A stretch of DNA of 64,000 nucleotides from Bradyrhizobium algeriense (GCF_036924595.1 NZ_JAZHRV010000001.1:4712001-4776000); one strand, 5' to 3'; positions 1 to 9,330 are shown, counted from the stretch's first letter. Made by a program: numbers and translations. Notes: generated from the sequence alone by a model not told the origin.

Positions 1-561
1 CATCGCAAGCGGCGTATCGCGCAAGGGACCGCGGATCGGCCGCCAGACATTGATGACCTGCACGCGCCCCTTCAGGAGTTCGTCGGCCTCGTCGGGAAGG
101 TGCTCGCGAACGCGGTTGGCACCCGAGATGTCGGTCTGGTCGACATGGACCCGCGTGGCCGGCTGCCGCGGTCCGGCGCCCCTGATATCGGCGGCGCCAT
201 CGACGCGCTTGCGCACGGTGTGGTCGAAGATGAAGACGCGGTCGGCTTTGAGCGTCGCCTTCAGGAAGGCCTCCACGGCGGGGTAGTAGACGCTCCTCAC
301 TTCCTTCTCGTCGTAGAAATCCTTGACGATGGTGGGATGGCGCACCAACGCAAAGCCTTCGCGGTCCAAGGAGAGGTTGCCGGCGATCAGGCGAGCATCG
401 AAGATCGGGACGTTATGCGGTTCAGGCAGCGCGGTGGATTTGGGTTCGCCCGGCGGCGGATCGAAGGCGTAGGTGCGGGGCTTTCCCGGGGTCGGCGCGA
501 GATAGTTCAGCTCGGCGGTGACGAAGGGAAGCGATTCGAGTTTTGCTTGTTGCAGGCCCAT
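1..561 (-). CDS. CmcJ/NvfI-like oxidoreductase, C-terminus cut by window edge
   Basis: An open frame of 187 codons starts with ATG at 559-561 and runs off the left edge without a stop, so only the N-terminal part is visible. The protein begins MGLQQAKLES and contains IFDHTVRKR (about residues 111-119) and HVDQTD (139-144), an H-x-D pair as in iron-binding double-stranded beta-helix enzymes. These blocks resemble the CmcJ/NvfI family, which includes cephamycin CmcJ and fungal NvfI/AsaB-like proteins. The substrate in bacteria is generally unknown. It is transcribed away from the SDR gene at 903. The family call rests on remembered motifs, so the role is left open. Confidence 0.7.
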   Translation of the reverse strand, partial: MGLQQAKLESLPFVTAELNYLAPTPGKPRTYAFDPPPGEPKSTALPEPHNVPIFDARLIAGNLSLDREGFALVRHPTIVKDFYDEKEVRSVYYPAVEAFLKATLKADRVFIFDHTVRKRVDGAADIRGAGPRQPATRVHVDQTDISGANRVREHLPDEADELLKGRVQVINVWRPIRGPLRDTPLAM

Positions 562-902
562 GGTGGTCTCCTGGACTCCATTGTTTGTTCTGTTTGATCT
601 CGGCCCGGCCCCCGAGGCCCGCAAGACGTTTCCGAAAATAGCAACGATGCCATTCCCGGCGGTGGCAAACGGGAAAAATCCTTTTTCAGGACGCCTTCCG
701 AACCGGATGGTATTTCCGGCACTCACGGGCTCGTCATCGCCCGCGAGCGGCGCGATCCGGCCCTTCGATGCGTGAAGCGCGAACCTGCCCTCACCCGCAG
801 GCCGCTTGATCATGCCGGCCCGCGGGACCAAGATGGCATTATCGGCCGATCATCGGCGTCGGCTCAACCAGCGGCAGGGAGGACCGCGACCGGGAGAACA
901 CC
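562..902. promoter_or_regulatory. Divergent intergenic region
   Basis: This 341-base gap separates the minus-strand CmcJ/NvfI-like gene from the plus-strand SDR gene and must carry both promoters. I see no convincing coding frame, clear palindrome or terminator in it. The SDR ribosome-binding site (GGGAGAA) lies at its right end. Confidence 0.4.
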
Positions 903-1682
903 ATGCAAGTCACGATGAAAGATCGCGTCGCCGTCGTCACCGGTGGCAGCAAGGGAATCGGGCTCGCCGTCGCACGGCAGTTCGCCGCCTCGGGCGCCAA
1001 GGTCGCGATGCTGGCGCGCGGCGCGCAGGACCTGAAAGCCGCGCGGGAATTGCTGGCCAAGGAAGGCCTCGCGGTTCGCGACTATATCTGCGACGTCTCG
1101 AAGGCATCAGATATTGCCAAGGCGCATGAGAAGATCACAACCGATCTCGGCCCGGTCGATATTCTCGTCAACAACGCCGGCACGGCGCGGACGATGGCGT
1201 TCGAAAACATCTCTGACGAAGCCTGGCAGGAAGACCTCGACCTCAAACTGTTTGCTGCGATCCGTTTCTCCAGGCTGGTCTGGCCGGGCATGAAGGCGCG
1301 CAAATGGGGCCGCATCATCAACGTGCTCAACACCTACGCCAAGGCGCCGGTGGCATCCTCGGCGCCTACCTCGGTATCGCGGGCGGCCGGCATGGCGCTG
1401 ACCAAGGTGATGGCTGGCGAAGGCGGCGAGCACAACATCCTGGTCAATGCCATGCTGGTCGGCCTGATCATGAGCGATCAATGGGTGAAGCGGCACGCGG
1501 CGCAGGCGCCGGACATGGATTTTGAGGTGTTCGCCAAAAACCTCGCCAAGGGTACCCCGCTGGGGCGCATCGGCACGGCGGAGGAATTCGCCAATTTGGC
1601 CTGCTTCCTCGCCTCCGAGCAGGGATCGTTCATCACCGGCACGGCCATCAATGTCGATGGCGGTCGTTCGCCGGTGGTGTAG
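903..1682 (+). CDS. SDR family protein lacking the catalytic Tyr and Lys
   Basis: This 259-residue protein has a classical SDR Rossmann fold. The cofactor motif TGGSKGIG is at 13-20, NNAG at 90-93, and a C-terminal VDGG block at 251-254. A GGGAGAA ribosome site supports ATG 903; M5 is a possible alternative. The usual YxxxK active site aligns with TSVSR at 156-160, so Tyr is replaced by Thr and Lys by Arg. The usual Ser region reads IINVLN instead of INxSS. Either the chemistry is atypical or the protein binds nucleotide without acting as a normal oxidoreductase. The gene stands alone, so the substrate cannot be guessed. Confidence 0.9.
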   Translation: MQVTMKDRVAVVTGGSKGIGLAVARQFAASGAKVAMLARGAQDLKAARELLAKEGLAVRDYICDVSKASDIAKAHEKITTDLGPVDILVNNAGTARTMAFENISDEAWQEDLDLKLFAAIRFSRLVWPGMKARKWGRIINVLNTYAKAPVASSAPTSVSRAAGMALTKVMAGEGGEHNILVNAMLVGLIMSDQWVKRHAAQAPDMDFEVFAKNLAKGTPLGRIGTAEEFANLACFLASEQGSFITGTAINVDGGRSPVV

Positions 1683-1699
1683 CGGGACCGGGCGCAAAC

Positions 1700-1886
1700 G
1701 GCGCGGCACACTGAGGTTACCTCGCCCCGCGTGCGGGGTGAGGTCGAATTCGCGCTAGCGAATTTCGGGTGAGGGGGACTCTCCGCGAGCACCTCTGCTA
1801 GCGAAGTTGCGGAGGCAGCCCCTCACCCCAACCCTCTAAGAGCGAGCTTTCGCTCGTCTCGACCCCGTGAAGAACGGGGAGAGAGA
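1700..1886. repeat. Palindromic intergenic repeat block
   Basis: The gap between the convergent SDR and HU genes is filled with short palindromes: CGCCCCGCGTGCGGGGTGA near 1722-1741, GAGCGAGCTTTCGCTCGT near 1840-1857, and CCCCGTGAAGAACGGGG near 1863-1879. The phrases 'cctcaccc' and 'ggtgaggg' recur in both orientations. The texture matches dispersed intergenic palindromes of Bradyrhizobium and Rhodopseudomonas, and the hairpins could end both convergent transcripts. Repeat status is inferred, because only one copy is in the window. Confidence 0.55.
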
Positions 1887-1889
1887 TTC

Positions 1890-2189
1890 TTAAACCGCGT
1901 CCTTGGCGGCCTTGACCGGGCGGGCCCGGACGATCTTGCGGGCCGGCTTGGCCTTGAACATCATTTCCTCGCCCGTGAAGGGGTTGGTGCCCTTCCGAGC
2001 CTTGGTCGCGGGCTTCTTGACCACGACGAACTTTGCGAAGCCGGGGACGAGGAATACCCCGTTCTTCTTGAGCTCCTTGTGGCCGACGTCAACGAGCGCT
2101 TCCATCACGCCCTTGACCTCTTTCTTCGAAACTTCGGTGGTGGTCGCGATCTTCTCGATCAGCTGCGACTTAGACATTTGGGTAGCCAT
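1890..2189 (-). CDS. HU/IHF family DNA-binding protein
   Basis: This 99-residue basic protein is an HU-type nucleoid protein. N-terminal helices (MSKSQLIEKIATTTEVSKK) are followed by the beta-arm signature GTNPFTGEE near 68-76 and a lysine/arginine-rich tail ending VKAAKDAV. It should bend or bridge DNA as a dimer. A GGAG site precedes ATG 2189. The tail extends slightly past the normal ~90-residue HU core. The gene is monocistronic, between a repeat block and a long upstream gap. Whether it is the main housekeeping HU or a paralogue cannot be decided here. Confidence 0.92.
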   Translation of the reverse strand: MATQMSKSQLIEKIATTTEVSKKEVKGVMEALVDVGHKELKKNGVFLVPGFAKFVVVKKPATKARKGTNPFTGEEMMFKAKPARKIVRARPVKAAKDAV

Positions 2190-2615
2190 GGTTGCTCCAT
2201 TGATTCTGGCACAGGCGACGATATGGCGGAAACCGCCTAAAAAACAGGGTTTCCGACATTCTGCACAACTATCTCGCTAATCGAGTTGCACTGATTCGTC
2301 CAATTTTGGCTGGTTTTTAGGCCTCCGAAGCCGTGCGGAGCCTTATTTTAGGGGGATTCCGCCACTCCTGAGGGCCCCTTTCCGGACAATCTCAGACTGC
2401 CGGGCAGCCCGTGCCTCTATTCTGACGGGCCTTGATTTCGCACCCTAGCGAGAAAACGAGCAGGCCGATGACGCGCTGAGCACGTTGTTTTCAGGAAGGA
2501 TTTTCCGCTTCACATCGCGATTAGAAAATGACTCGCGTTCCCGTTCCATCGTAACATCCCTCGCAAGGCGGACGCGTGAACGGTTCGCCATCAATAGTGT
2601 GTCTGGAGACTTCGC
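2190..2615. promoter_or_regulatory. Divergent promoter region, HU gene / peptide ABC operon
   Basis: This 426-base non-coding gap lies between divergent genes. A perfect 5-3-5 inverted repeat, GGCGG-AAA-CCGCC (2225-2237), followed by TAAAAAACA, sits in the leader of the HU gene. The right end carries a GGAG ribosome site for the gene at 2616. No known riboswitch or protein gene is recognisable. Confidence 0.45.
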
Positions 2616-4232
2616 ATGGATTTGACGCGCCTTGAGATCAATCGCCGCACCGCGCTGCTGACGTCGGCGGCCATCGCGGCCAACGTGATCAATCCGATGC
2701 GGGCCTTTGCCCAGGAAACCCCGCGCAAGGGCGGCGTGTTCAACGTCCATTACGGCGCCGAGCAGCGCCAGCTCAATCCGAGCATCCAGGCTTCCACCGG
2801 CGTCTACATCATCGGCGGCAAGATCCAGGAAAACCTCGTCGATCTCGACGCCAACGGCCAGCCGGTCGGCGTGCTCGCCGAAAGCTGGGAGGCCTCGCCC
2901 GACGGCAAGACGGTGACGTTCAAGCTGCGCAAGGGCATCACTTGGCACGACGGCAAGCCGTTCACCTCGGCCGACGTCGAATTCACCGCCATGAACATGT
3001 GGAAGAAGATCCTCAATTACGGATCGACGCTGCAGCTCTTCCTGACCGCGGTCGAAACGCCGGACGCCGAGACCGCGATCTTCAGGTATGAGCGGCCGAT
3101 GCCGCTGAACCTGCTGCTCCGCGCCCTGCCCGACCTCGGCTACATCTCGGCCAAGCACCTTTATGAGAGCGGCGATATCCGCCAGAACCCGACCAACCTC
3201 GCTCCCGTCGGCACCGGCCCGTTCAAGTTCGTCAAATATGAGCGCGGGCAATATGTCATCGCCGACCGTAACCCGGACTATTGGCGCCCCAATGCGCCCT
3301 ATCTCGACCGGATCGTCTGGCGCGTGATCACCGATCGCGCCGCGGCTGCGGCACAGATGGAGGCCGGCGAACTGCATTACTCGCCGTTCTCCGGGCTGAC
3401 GATCTCGGATCTCGCGCGGCTCGGCAAGGACAAGCGCTTCATCGTCTCCACCAAGGGCAATGAAGGCAACGCGCGCACCAATACACTCGAGTTCAACTTC
3501 CGCCGCAAGGAAATGTCCGACATCCGGGTTCGCCGCGCGATCGCGCATGCGATCAACGTGCCGTTCTTCATCGACAATTTTCTCGGCGATTTCGCCAAGC
3601 TCGGCACCGGGCCGATCCCCTCGACCTCGGCCGACTTCTATCCGGGTGCGAACACGCCGCAATACCCGTACGACAAGGCCAAGGCCGCAGCGCTGCTGGA
3701 CGAAGCCGGCTTCAAGGCAGCCCGTGGCGGCACGCGCTTCTCAGTCAAACTGCTTCCCGCGCCGTGGGGCGAGGACATCTCGCTGTGGTCGACCTTCATC
3801 CAGCAGTCACTGGGTGAAATCGGCATCCCCGTCGATATCGTGCGCAACGACGGCGGCGGCTTCCTCAAGCAGGTCTATGACGAACATGCCTTCGATCTCG
3901 CCACCGGCTGGCACCAGTACCGCAACGATCCCGCCGTCTCGACCACGGTCTGGTATCGCTCGGGCCAGCCCAAGGGCGCGCCCTGGACCAACCAGTGGGG
4001 CTGGGAAGACAAGGCGGTCGACAAGACCATCGACGACGCCGCGACCGAAGTCGATCCGGCCAAGCGCAAGGCGCTCTACGCCCAGTTCGTCAAGGAAGTG
4101 AATACGGAGCTGCCGGTCTGGATGCCGATCGAGCAGATCTTCGTCACCACGATTACGGCGAAGGCACGCAACCACTCCAACACCCCGCGCTGGGGTTCGA
4201 CGAGCTGGCACGATCTTTGGCTTTCGGCTTAA
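2616..4232 (+). CDS. ABC transporter substrate-binding protein, family 5 (peptide/nickel type)
   Basis: This 538-residue protein has the size and architecture of SBP_bac_5 proteins (DppA/OppA/NikA class). The N-terminus carries a twin-arginine-like stretch (INRRTALL) and a probable cleavage site after MRAFA near residue 32, so it is exported. The family block LAESWEASPDGKTVTFKLR appears about 90 residues in. It is the first gene of an operon with two permeases and a fused ATPase. The ligand cannot be read from sequence; di- or oligopeptides, opines or other cationic solutes are all possible. Confidence 0.93.
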   Translation: MDLTRLEINRRTALLTSAAIAANVINPMRAFAQETPRKGGVFNVHYGAEQRQLNPSIQASTGVYIIGGKIQENLVDLDANGQPVGVLAESWEASPDGKTVTFKLRKGITWHDGKPFTSADVEFTAMNMWKKILNYGSTLQLFLTAVETPDAETAIFRYERPMPLNLLLRALPDLGYISAKHLYESGDIRQNPTNLAPVGTGPFKFVKYERGQYVIADRNPDYWRPNAPYLDRIVWRVITDRAAAAAQMEAGELHYSPFSGLTISDLARLGKDKRFIVSTKGNEGNARTNTLEFNFRRKEMSDIRVRRAIAHAINVPFFIDNFLGDFAKLGTGPIPSTSADFYPGANTPQYPYDKAKAAALLDEAGFKAARGGTRFSVKLLPAPWGEDISLWSTFIQQSLGEIGIPVDIVRNDGGGFLKQVYDEHAFDLATGWHQYRNDPAVSTTVWYRSGQPKGAPWTNQWGWEDKAVDKTIDDAATEVDPAKRKALYAQFVKEVNTELPVWMPIEQIFVTTITAKARNHSNTPRWGSTSWHDLWLSA

Positions 4233-4256
4233 CCCGATATCCGACAAGATAGGTGT

Positions 4257-5231
4257 ATGCGCATCCTTGGCCTTGCGGGGCGGCGGCTGGCCGCCTCGAT
4301 CCCGACTCTAATACTGATCCTGATCGGCGTGTTCCTGCTGCTGCAGTTCGCGCCGGGCGATACCGTCGACGCCATGATGGCGCAGATGGGCGGCGGCGAC
4401 GCCGCGACCGCCAAGGAGCTACGAAAATTCTATGGGCTCGACCTCTCGATCCCGGCCCAGCTCGGCAATTATCTGTGGCGGCTGGTGCGGCTCGATCTCG
4501 GCTTCTCCTCGATCTACGGCAAGCCGGTGGCCTCGGTCATTCTGGAACGGCTGCCGCCGACGATCCTCTTGATGACGGCGTCGCTGTCGTTCGCGTTCTT
4601 CTTCGGGCTCGTGTTCGGCGTGATCGCCGCCCGCGGCGTCAACCGCTGGCCGGATACGCTGATCTCGACGCTCGGCCTGATCTTCTACGCCACGCCCTCG
4701 TTCTGGTTTGGATTGATGGCCATTGTCGTGTTCTCGGTCTACCTGCAATGGCTGCCGCCGGGCGGTTTCGAGGACATCGGCACGGTGCGGACCGGGATCT
4801 GGCGCGTCTTCGATATTGCCAGCCATCTGGTGCTGCCAACGCTGACGCTGGGGCTGATCTTTCTGGCGATTTACCTGCGCATCATGCGCGCCTCGATGCT
4901 GGAAGTGCTCAACCTCGATTATGTCCGGACCGCACGTGCAAAGGGCCTCGACGAGACGCGCGTGGTGACGCGGCACGTGCTGCGCAATGCGCTGTTGCCG
5001 ATGGTGACGCTGATCGGGCTGCAGGCGGGCACCATGCTGGGCGGATCGGTAGTGGTCGAAAGCGTGTTCTCACTACCCGGTCTCGGACGCCTCGCCTATG
5101 AATCGGTGGTGCAACGTGACCTCAATACGCTTTTGGGAATCGTGTTCGTCTCCGCGCTGCTCGTCATCATCGTGAACTTCGTCGTCGACCTCATTTATGC
5201 GCGGCTCGATCCGCGCATTACGGCGGGTTGA
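4257..5231 (+). CDS. Peptide-type ABC permease, DppB-like
   Basis: This 324-residue membrane protein starts with MRILGLAGRRLAASIPTLIL, the usual first helix of DppB/OppB permeases. It carries the N-terminal FAPGD block and a late EAA-type loop (YVRTARAKGLDETRV) that contacts the ATPase. About six membrane segments are visible. It lies 24 bases after the binding-protein gene and pairs with the next gene to form the channel. Confidence 0.93.
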   Translation: MRILGLAGRRLAASIPTLILILIGVFLLLQFAPGDTVDAMMAQMGGGDAATAKELRKFYGLDLSIPAQLGNYLWRLVRLDLGFSSIYGKPVASVILERLPPTILLMTASLSFAFFFGLVFGVIAARGVNRWPDTLISTLGLIFYATPSFWFGLMAIVVFSVYLQWLPPGGFEDIGTVRTGIWRVFDIASHLVLPTLTLGLIFLAIYLRIMRASMLEVLNLDYVRTARAKGLDETRVVTRHVLRNALLPMVTLIGLQAGTMLGGSVVVESVFSLPGLGRLAYESVVQRDLNTLLGIVFVSALLVIIVNFVVDLIYARLDPRITAG

Positions 5232-5235
5232 AGCG

Positions 5236-6066
5236 ATGGATGCGGTCAAGCGCTATTTCCGAAGCCCCGCCGCCGTCGCCGGCCTGATCCTGCTCGTGAT
5301 CGTGATCGCCATGGCGATCTCGGCCGGCTTTCTCTATCCGCGCGATCCGCTCGCGCTCGCCGGCCGTCCCCTGATCTGGCCGTTCGCCAATCCGCGCTTC
5401 CTGCTCGGCACCGATAATTCAGGGCGCGATATCGCCGCCCAGATTTTCTATGGCGCGCGGATTTCGCTTTTGATCGGCGGCGTCGCTACCGCGATTGCGA
5501 TCCTGATCGGCATCCTGGTCGGCGCCTTCGCCGGCTATTACGGCGGCTGGGTCGACAATGTACTGATGCGGGTTACCGAGGCGTTCCAGACGCTGCCGAA
5601 CTTCGTGCTGCTGCTGGTGCTGGTCGCCGTGTTCGGCTCGACGCTCACCACCGTCACCATCGCAGTCGGCGTGGTGTCGTGGCCGGCGCCGGCGCGGCTG
5701 ACCCGCGCGGAATTTTTGTCCTTGCGCAACCGCGAATTCGTCCAGGCCGGACGAACGCTCGGCATGAAAAACATCCAGCTCATCTTTGGCGAAATCCTGC
5801 CCAACGCCCTGCCGCCGGTGATCGTCTACGCCAGCGTGGTGATGGCGGTCGCGATACTCCTCGAAAGCGCGCTGGCCTTCCTGCGGCTGTCCGACCCTAA
5901 TGTGGCGTCATGGGGCAACCTGATCGGCCTCGGCCGCGACGTGCTGCGGGTGCAATGGTATGTCTCGGCGATCCCCGGCATCGCCATCCTCGTCACCGTG
6001 CTCGCGGTGTCGCTGGTCGGCCAGGGGCTCAACGATGCGCTTAATCCGAGGCTGAAGGGCCGATGA
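5236..6066 (+). CDS. Peptide-type ABC permease, DppC-like
   Basis: This 276-residue second permease of the operon starts at ATG 5236, four bases after the DppB-like stop. An in-frame ATG at 5197 would overlap the upstream gene by 35 bases and is less likely. The N-terminus shows a helix (VAGLILLVIVIAMAISAGF), then the DppC hallmark FLLGTDNSGRD near 55-65, and an EAA loop (FVQAGRTLGMKN). It shares a four-base ATGA overlap with the downstream ATPase, indicating translational coupling. Confidence 0.93.
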   Translation: MDAVKRYFRSPAAVAGLILLVIVIAMAISAGFLYPRDPLALAGRPLIWPFANPRFLLGTDNSGRDIAAQIFYGARISLLIGGVATAIAILIGILVGAFAGYYGGWVDNVLMRVTEAFQTLPNFVLLLVLVAVFGSTLTTVTIAVGVVSWPAPARLTRAEFLSLRNREFVQAGRTLGMKNIQLIFGEILPNALPPVIVYASVVMAVAILLESALAFLRLSDPNVASWGNLIGLGRDVLRVQWYVSAIPGIAILVTVLAVSLVGQGLNDALNPRLKGR

Positions 6067-7694
6067 GCGGGACCGAAGCCATCCTCTCGCTGGATCGCCT
6101 GAGCGTCCGCCTGCCCCGCGGCGCGGACCGGACACATGCGCTCAGGGACGTGTCGCTGGAGATCGCATCGAACGAGATCCTCTGCGTGGTCGGCGAATCC
6201 GGCTCCGGCAAGTCGATGATGGCCAACGCCGTCATGCGGCTGTTGCCCAACGAGGTGACGATCGACGGCGGCCGGGTGATGTTCGAGGGCCGCGACCTCT
6301 GCGCGGCAACAATTGCCGACATGCGTGAGGTGCGCGGCGCCGGCATTGCGATGATTTTTCAGGAGCCGATGACGGCGCTCAATCCGCTGCGCACCATCGG
6401 CGACCAGATCGCGGAAATGTTTTCGATTCACACCGAACTGTCGAAGGCGGAGATCGGCGCCAAGGTACTCGCCCTGCTCGCCGACGTCCGCATTCCCGAT
6501 CCCAAGGTGGCGGCAAAGGCCTATCCGCATGAGCTGTCGGGAGGCCAACGCCAGCGTGCCATGATCGCGATGGCGCTGGCGCTCGATCCGAAGCTGCTGA
6601 TTGCCGACGAGCCTACGACTGCCCTCGATGTCACGACGCAGGCGCAAATTCTAAAACTGATCCGCGACCTGCAGCAGCGCCGAAAAACCGCGGTCATGTT
6701 CATCACCCATGATTTCGGGGTCGTCGCCGAGATCGCCGACCGCGTCGTGGTGATGCAGCACGGCGTCATCGTCGAACAGGGCACGACGGCGGACGTGCTG
6801 CACCGCCCGCGGCACGCCTACACCAAACAGCTCATCGCCGCCGTTCCGCCGCTGAAGGCGCCGCCGCCGCGCCCGCTGGCCGCCGACAACATCCTGACAA
6901 TCGCGGATGTCTCGAAGACCTATCGCACCGGCGGCTTTCTCGGGCGCGGCACGCGGGTGACGCCGGCCGTGAAGAACGTATCGCTCAAGCTGCCGCGCGG
7001 CGCCACGCTCGGCATCGTCGGCGAATCCGGCTCGGGCAAATCGACGCTGGCGCGCTGCATCGTGCGGCTGATCGATCCAGATGCCGGGTCGATCGTGCTC
7101 GATGGCAGCGACTGGGCGAAGATGCCGCGTGAAAAAGTCCGCCGCGAGACGCGCCATATACAGATGGTGTTTCAGGACCCGTTCGCCTCCCTCAATCCGC
7201 GCCGCAAGGCGGCCGAGCTGGTGGCGCAGGGCCCGATCGTGCACGGCGCGCCGCGCGCGCAGGCGATTGCGGATGCGAAGGAACTGTTCGCGCTCGTCGG
7301 ACTAGATCCTTCCTCCGCCGACCGTTATCCGCATGAATTCTCCGGCGGCCAGCGCCAGCGCATCGGCCTTGCGCGGGCACTGGCGCTGAAGCCGGACGTA
7401 CTGGTCGCCGACGAGCCGGTCTCGGCGCTCGATGTCTCCGTGCAGGCGCAGGTGCTGAAGCTGCTTGCGGAATTGCGCACACGGCTCGGGCTGTCGATCG
7501 TCTTCATCACGCACGACCTGCGTGTTGCCGCGCAAATCTGCGACCTCGTGGCCGTCATGAAGGATGGTGAAGTGGTGGAACACGGGCTGGCGGGCGAAGT
7601 GTTTGGCAATCCGCAGCACGCATACACGCGGGCGCTGCTCGACTCCATCCCGGGCGGGGAGTTTGCAAGGGAGCACGAGACGGCGGCGGTGTAG
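6063..7694 (+). CDS. Dual-domain ABC ATPase, DppD-DppF fusion type
   Basis: This 543-residue protein contains two complete ATPase domains in tandem. Domain 1 has Walker A GESGSGKS at 44-51, signature LSGGQRQR, and Walker B LIADEPTTALD. Domain 2 has Walker A GESGSGKS at 320-327, signature FSGGQRQR and LVADEPVSALD. Single-chain ATPases of this kind (GsiA-like) serve peptide and glutathione importers. It energises the permeases encoded just upstream (ATGA overlap) and closes the operon. All catalytic motifs are intact. Confidence 0.95.
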   Translation: MSGTEAILSLDRLSVRLPRGADRTHALRDVSLEIASNEILCVVGESGSGKSMMANAVMRLLPNEVTIDGGRVMFEGRDLCAATIADMREVRGAGIAMIFQEPMTALNPLRTIGDQIAEMFSIHTELSKAEIGAKVLALLADVRIPDPKVAAKAYPHELSGGQRQRAMIAMALALDPKLLIADEPTTALDVTTQAQILKLIRDLQQRRKTAVMFITHDFGVVAEIADRVVVMQHGVIVEQGTTADVLHRPRHAYTKQLIAAVPPLKAPPPRPLAADNILTIADVSKTYRTGGFLGRGTRVTPAVKNVSLKLPRGATLGIVGESGSGKSTLARCIVRLIDPDAGSIVLDGSDWAKMPREKVRRETRHIQMVFQDPFASLNPRRKAAELVAQGPIVHGAPRAQAIADAKELFALVGLDPSSADRYPHEFSGGQRQRIGLARALALKPDVLVADEPVSALDVSVQAQVLKLLAELRTRLGLSIVFITHDLRVAAQICDLVAVMKDGEVVEHGLAGEVFGNPQHAYTRALLDSIPGGEFAREHETAAV

Positions 7695-7824
7695 CAGCTC
7701 CGCATCCCCGCTCTTCGCAGGGTCGAGACGAGCGAGGCCCGCTCTTGGAGGAAGATCCTTTCTTGCAGGCAACTGATCGTTCTGCTTAGTTTAAGTCAGC
7801 TAATCAAGCTCAAGGAAACAAGAA

Positions 7825-8679
7825 GTGGCACTCAAAAACGTCATCGGAATCGATCACGCCGTGGTCATGGTGAAGGACCTCGACAAATCAGCCGAGAACT
7901 ACAAGCGGCTGGGCTTCACCGTGTCACCGCGCGGCACCCACAGCGCGCATATGGGATCGGGCAACTACACCATCATGTTCGACCCTGATTATATGGAATT
8001 GCTCGGCGTGCTCAGGCCGACGGAACATAATGAGCCGGCGCGGGCGTTCCTTGAAAAGAACGGCGAAGGCATCGAGCGTATCGCCTTCACCGCCGTGGAT
8101 TCGGCGCGGGGCGCGGAAGAAATTCTCGCGCGTGGTTATGTCCCCGTTGGCCCGACGGATTTCGAGCGGCCGGTGACGCTGCCTGATGGCACGGAATCCG
8201 AAGCCAGGTTCCGGACCTTTCAATGGCCGACGGTGGAAGCGCCGGGCGGCGTGCGTATCTTTGCCTGCCAGCACAAGACGCGCGAGACGGTCTGGATTCC
8301 TGAACTGATGAAGCATGCCAACGGCGCGAAGCGCTTGAAGCAGGTGCTGATGGTTGCGCCGGAGCCGGCCAAGGAGGCCGCTCATCTGTCGAAGCTGATC
8401 GACCGCGAGGTACGCAACGAGTCCGATGGCGCGATCGCGGTGCCCTCGGGTGGCGACCGCGCGGACTTCGTATTTCTGACGAAAGGTCAACTCGGCAAGC
8501 GCTATCCCGGCGTTTCGCTGGCCGGCCTGCCGGAACGCGGCGGCGCAGGCCTTGTGATCGTGGCCGATGTCGCCGCGGCGGAGAAGGCGCTGGGTACAGC
8601 CGGCGTGAAAAGCGCAGGCGGCATTGTGGTGCCACCAGCCGAGGGCAACGGCACGATGCTGGCGTTTGTCGCGGCGTAG
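7825..8679 (+). CDS. VOC (glyoxalase-like) family protein
   Basis: This 284-residue protein starts at GTG 7825 with an AAGGAA site eight bases upstream. Its N-terminus (IGIDHAVVMVKDLDKSAENY) is the opening of a vicinal-oxygen-chelate domain, and EHN and GEGIERIAF further in resemble the glyoxalase-like domain of PF13468. The C-terminal half is weaker and may be a second, degenerate VOC module. Probable roles are metal-dependent isomerase, dioxygenase or lyase; the substrate is unknown. The TetR gene follows after 39 bases and may control it. Confidence 0.85.
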   Translation: MALKNVIGIDHAVVMVKDLDKSAENYKRLGFTVSPRGTHSAHMGSGNYTIMFDPDYMELLGVLRPTEHNEPARAFLEKNGEGIERIAFTAVDSARGAEEILARGYVPVGPTDFERPVTLPDGTESEARFRTFQWPTVEAPGGVRIFACQHKTRETVWIPELMKHANGAKRLKQVLMVAPEPAKEAAHLSKLIDREVRNESDGAIAVPSGGDRADFVFLTKGQLGKRYPGVSLAGLPERGGAGLVIVADVAAAEKALGTAGVKSAGGIVVPPAEGNGTMLAFVAA

Positions 8680-8718
8680 CCGGCAGCGCCAGTCGCGCTG
8701 CATCGGGGAAGCCGGAAC

Positions 8719-9330
8719 ATGGCGAAGGGCAGAAGCGAAGCAGACAGCGATACGGCGGCAACCCGCCGTGGTCGCCCCCGTTCTGCCGAGACCACCAACG
8801 CCATTCTGCAAAGCGCCTACACGCTGATGGCGACTACGGGTCTCGCCGCCACCAGTATCGATGCTGTTGCGCGGCATTCCAACGTCTCGAAGATGACCAT
8901 CTACAAATGGTGGCCATCGCGAGAGGCCTTGCTGATAGATGCGTTCCTGAACCATGCCTCGCTGATGCTGCCGCTGCCGGCCACCGGCGCGCCGGCGGAA
9001 CGCCTGAGAAGCCACGCCGCGGCTTATGCGAAGGCGCTGCTGGGCGAGTTCGGCAGGGTACAGCTCGCGGTGATCTCCGAATGCATCTCGAACACAGGGT
9101 CCGCGGAGATTTTCTACGAGCGCTATCTCGGGTATCGAAGAACCGCCCTGGTCGAATTGATCGCCGCCGGCCAGCAGGACAGAAGCATTGGCGCGACCGG
9201 GACGCCGGAGGACCTGTACGACGCGATCTATGGCAGCCTGTTCTACCGCTACATCTTCGGAATCAAGCCGATCTCGCCGGCACATGCCCGCAATCTCGTC
9301 GACACCCTGCTGATGATCAAGAACCGCTGA
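8719..9330 (+). CDS. TetR/AcrR family transcriptional regulator
   Basis: This 203-residue regulator has a basic leader (RRGRPRS) and a TetR helix-turn-helix at about 20-70, including TSIDAVARHSNVSKMTIYKWW. The C-terminal ligand domain ends with YIFGIKPISPAHARNLVDTL, a TetR_C arrangement. It follows the VOC gene on the same strand and overlaps the convergent desaturase gene by 14 bases at the 3' ends. Candidate targets are the VOC gene and the desaturase operon, whose upstream palindrome (11360-11378) has suitable dyad symmetry. The link is inferred. Confidence 0.9.
   Translation: MAKGRSEADSDTAATRRGRPRSAETTNAILQSAYTLMATTGLAATSIDAVARHSNVSKMTIYKWWPSREALLIDAFLNHASLMLPLPATGAPAERLRSHAAAYAKALLGEFGRVQLAVISECISNTGSAEIFYERYLGYRRTALVELIAAGQQDRSIGATGTPEDLYDAIYGSLFYRYIFGIKPISPAHARNLVDTLLMIKNR

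Noticed and set aside
1700..1886. CRISPR-like array
   Set aside because: The short repeats are palindromes of unequal length without regular spacers.
2445..3662. Long minus-strand frame of 405 codons
   Set aside because: It is antisense to the well-supported substrate-binding protein at 2616 and has no recognisable motif; high-GC third-position bias creates such frames.
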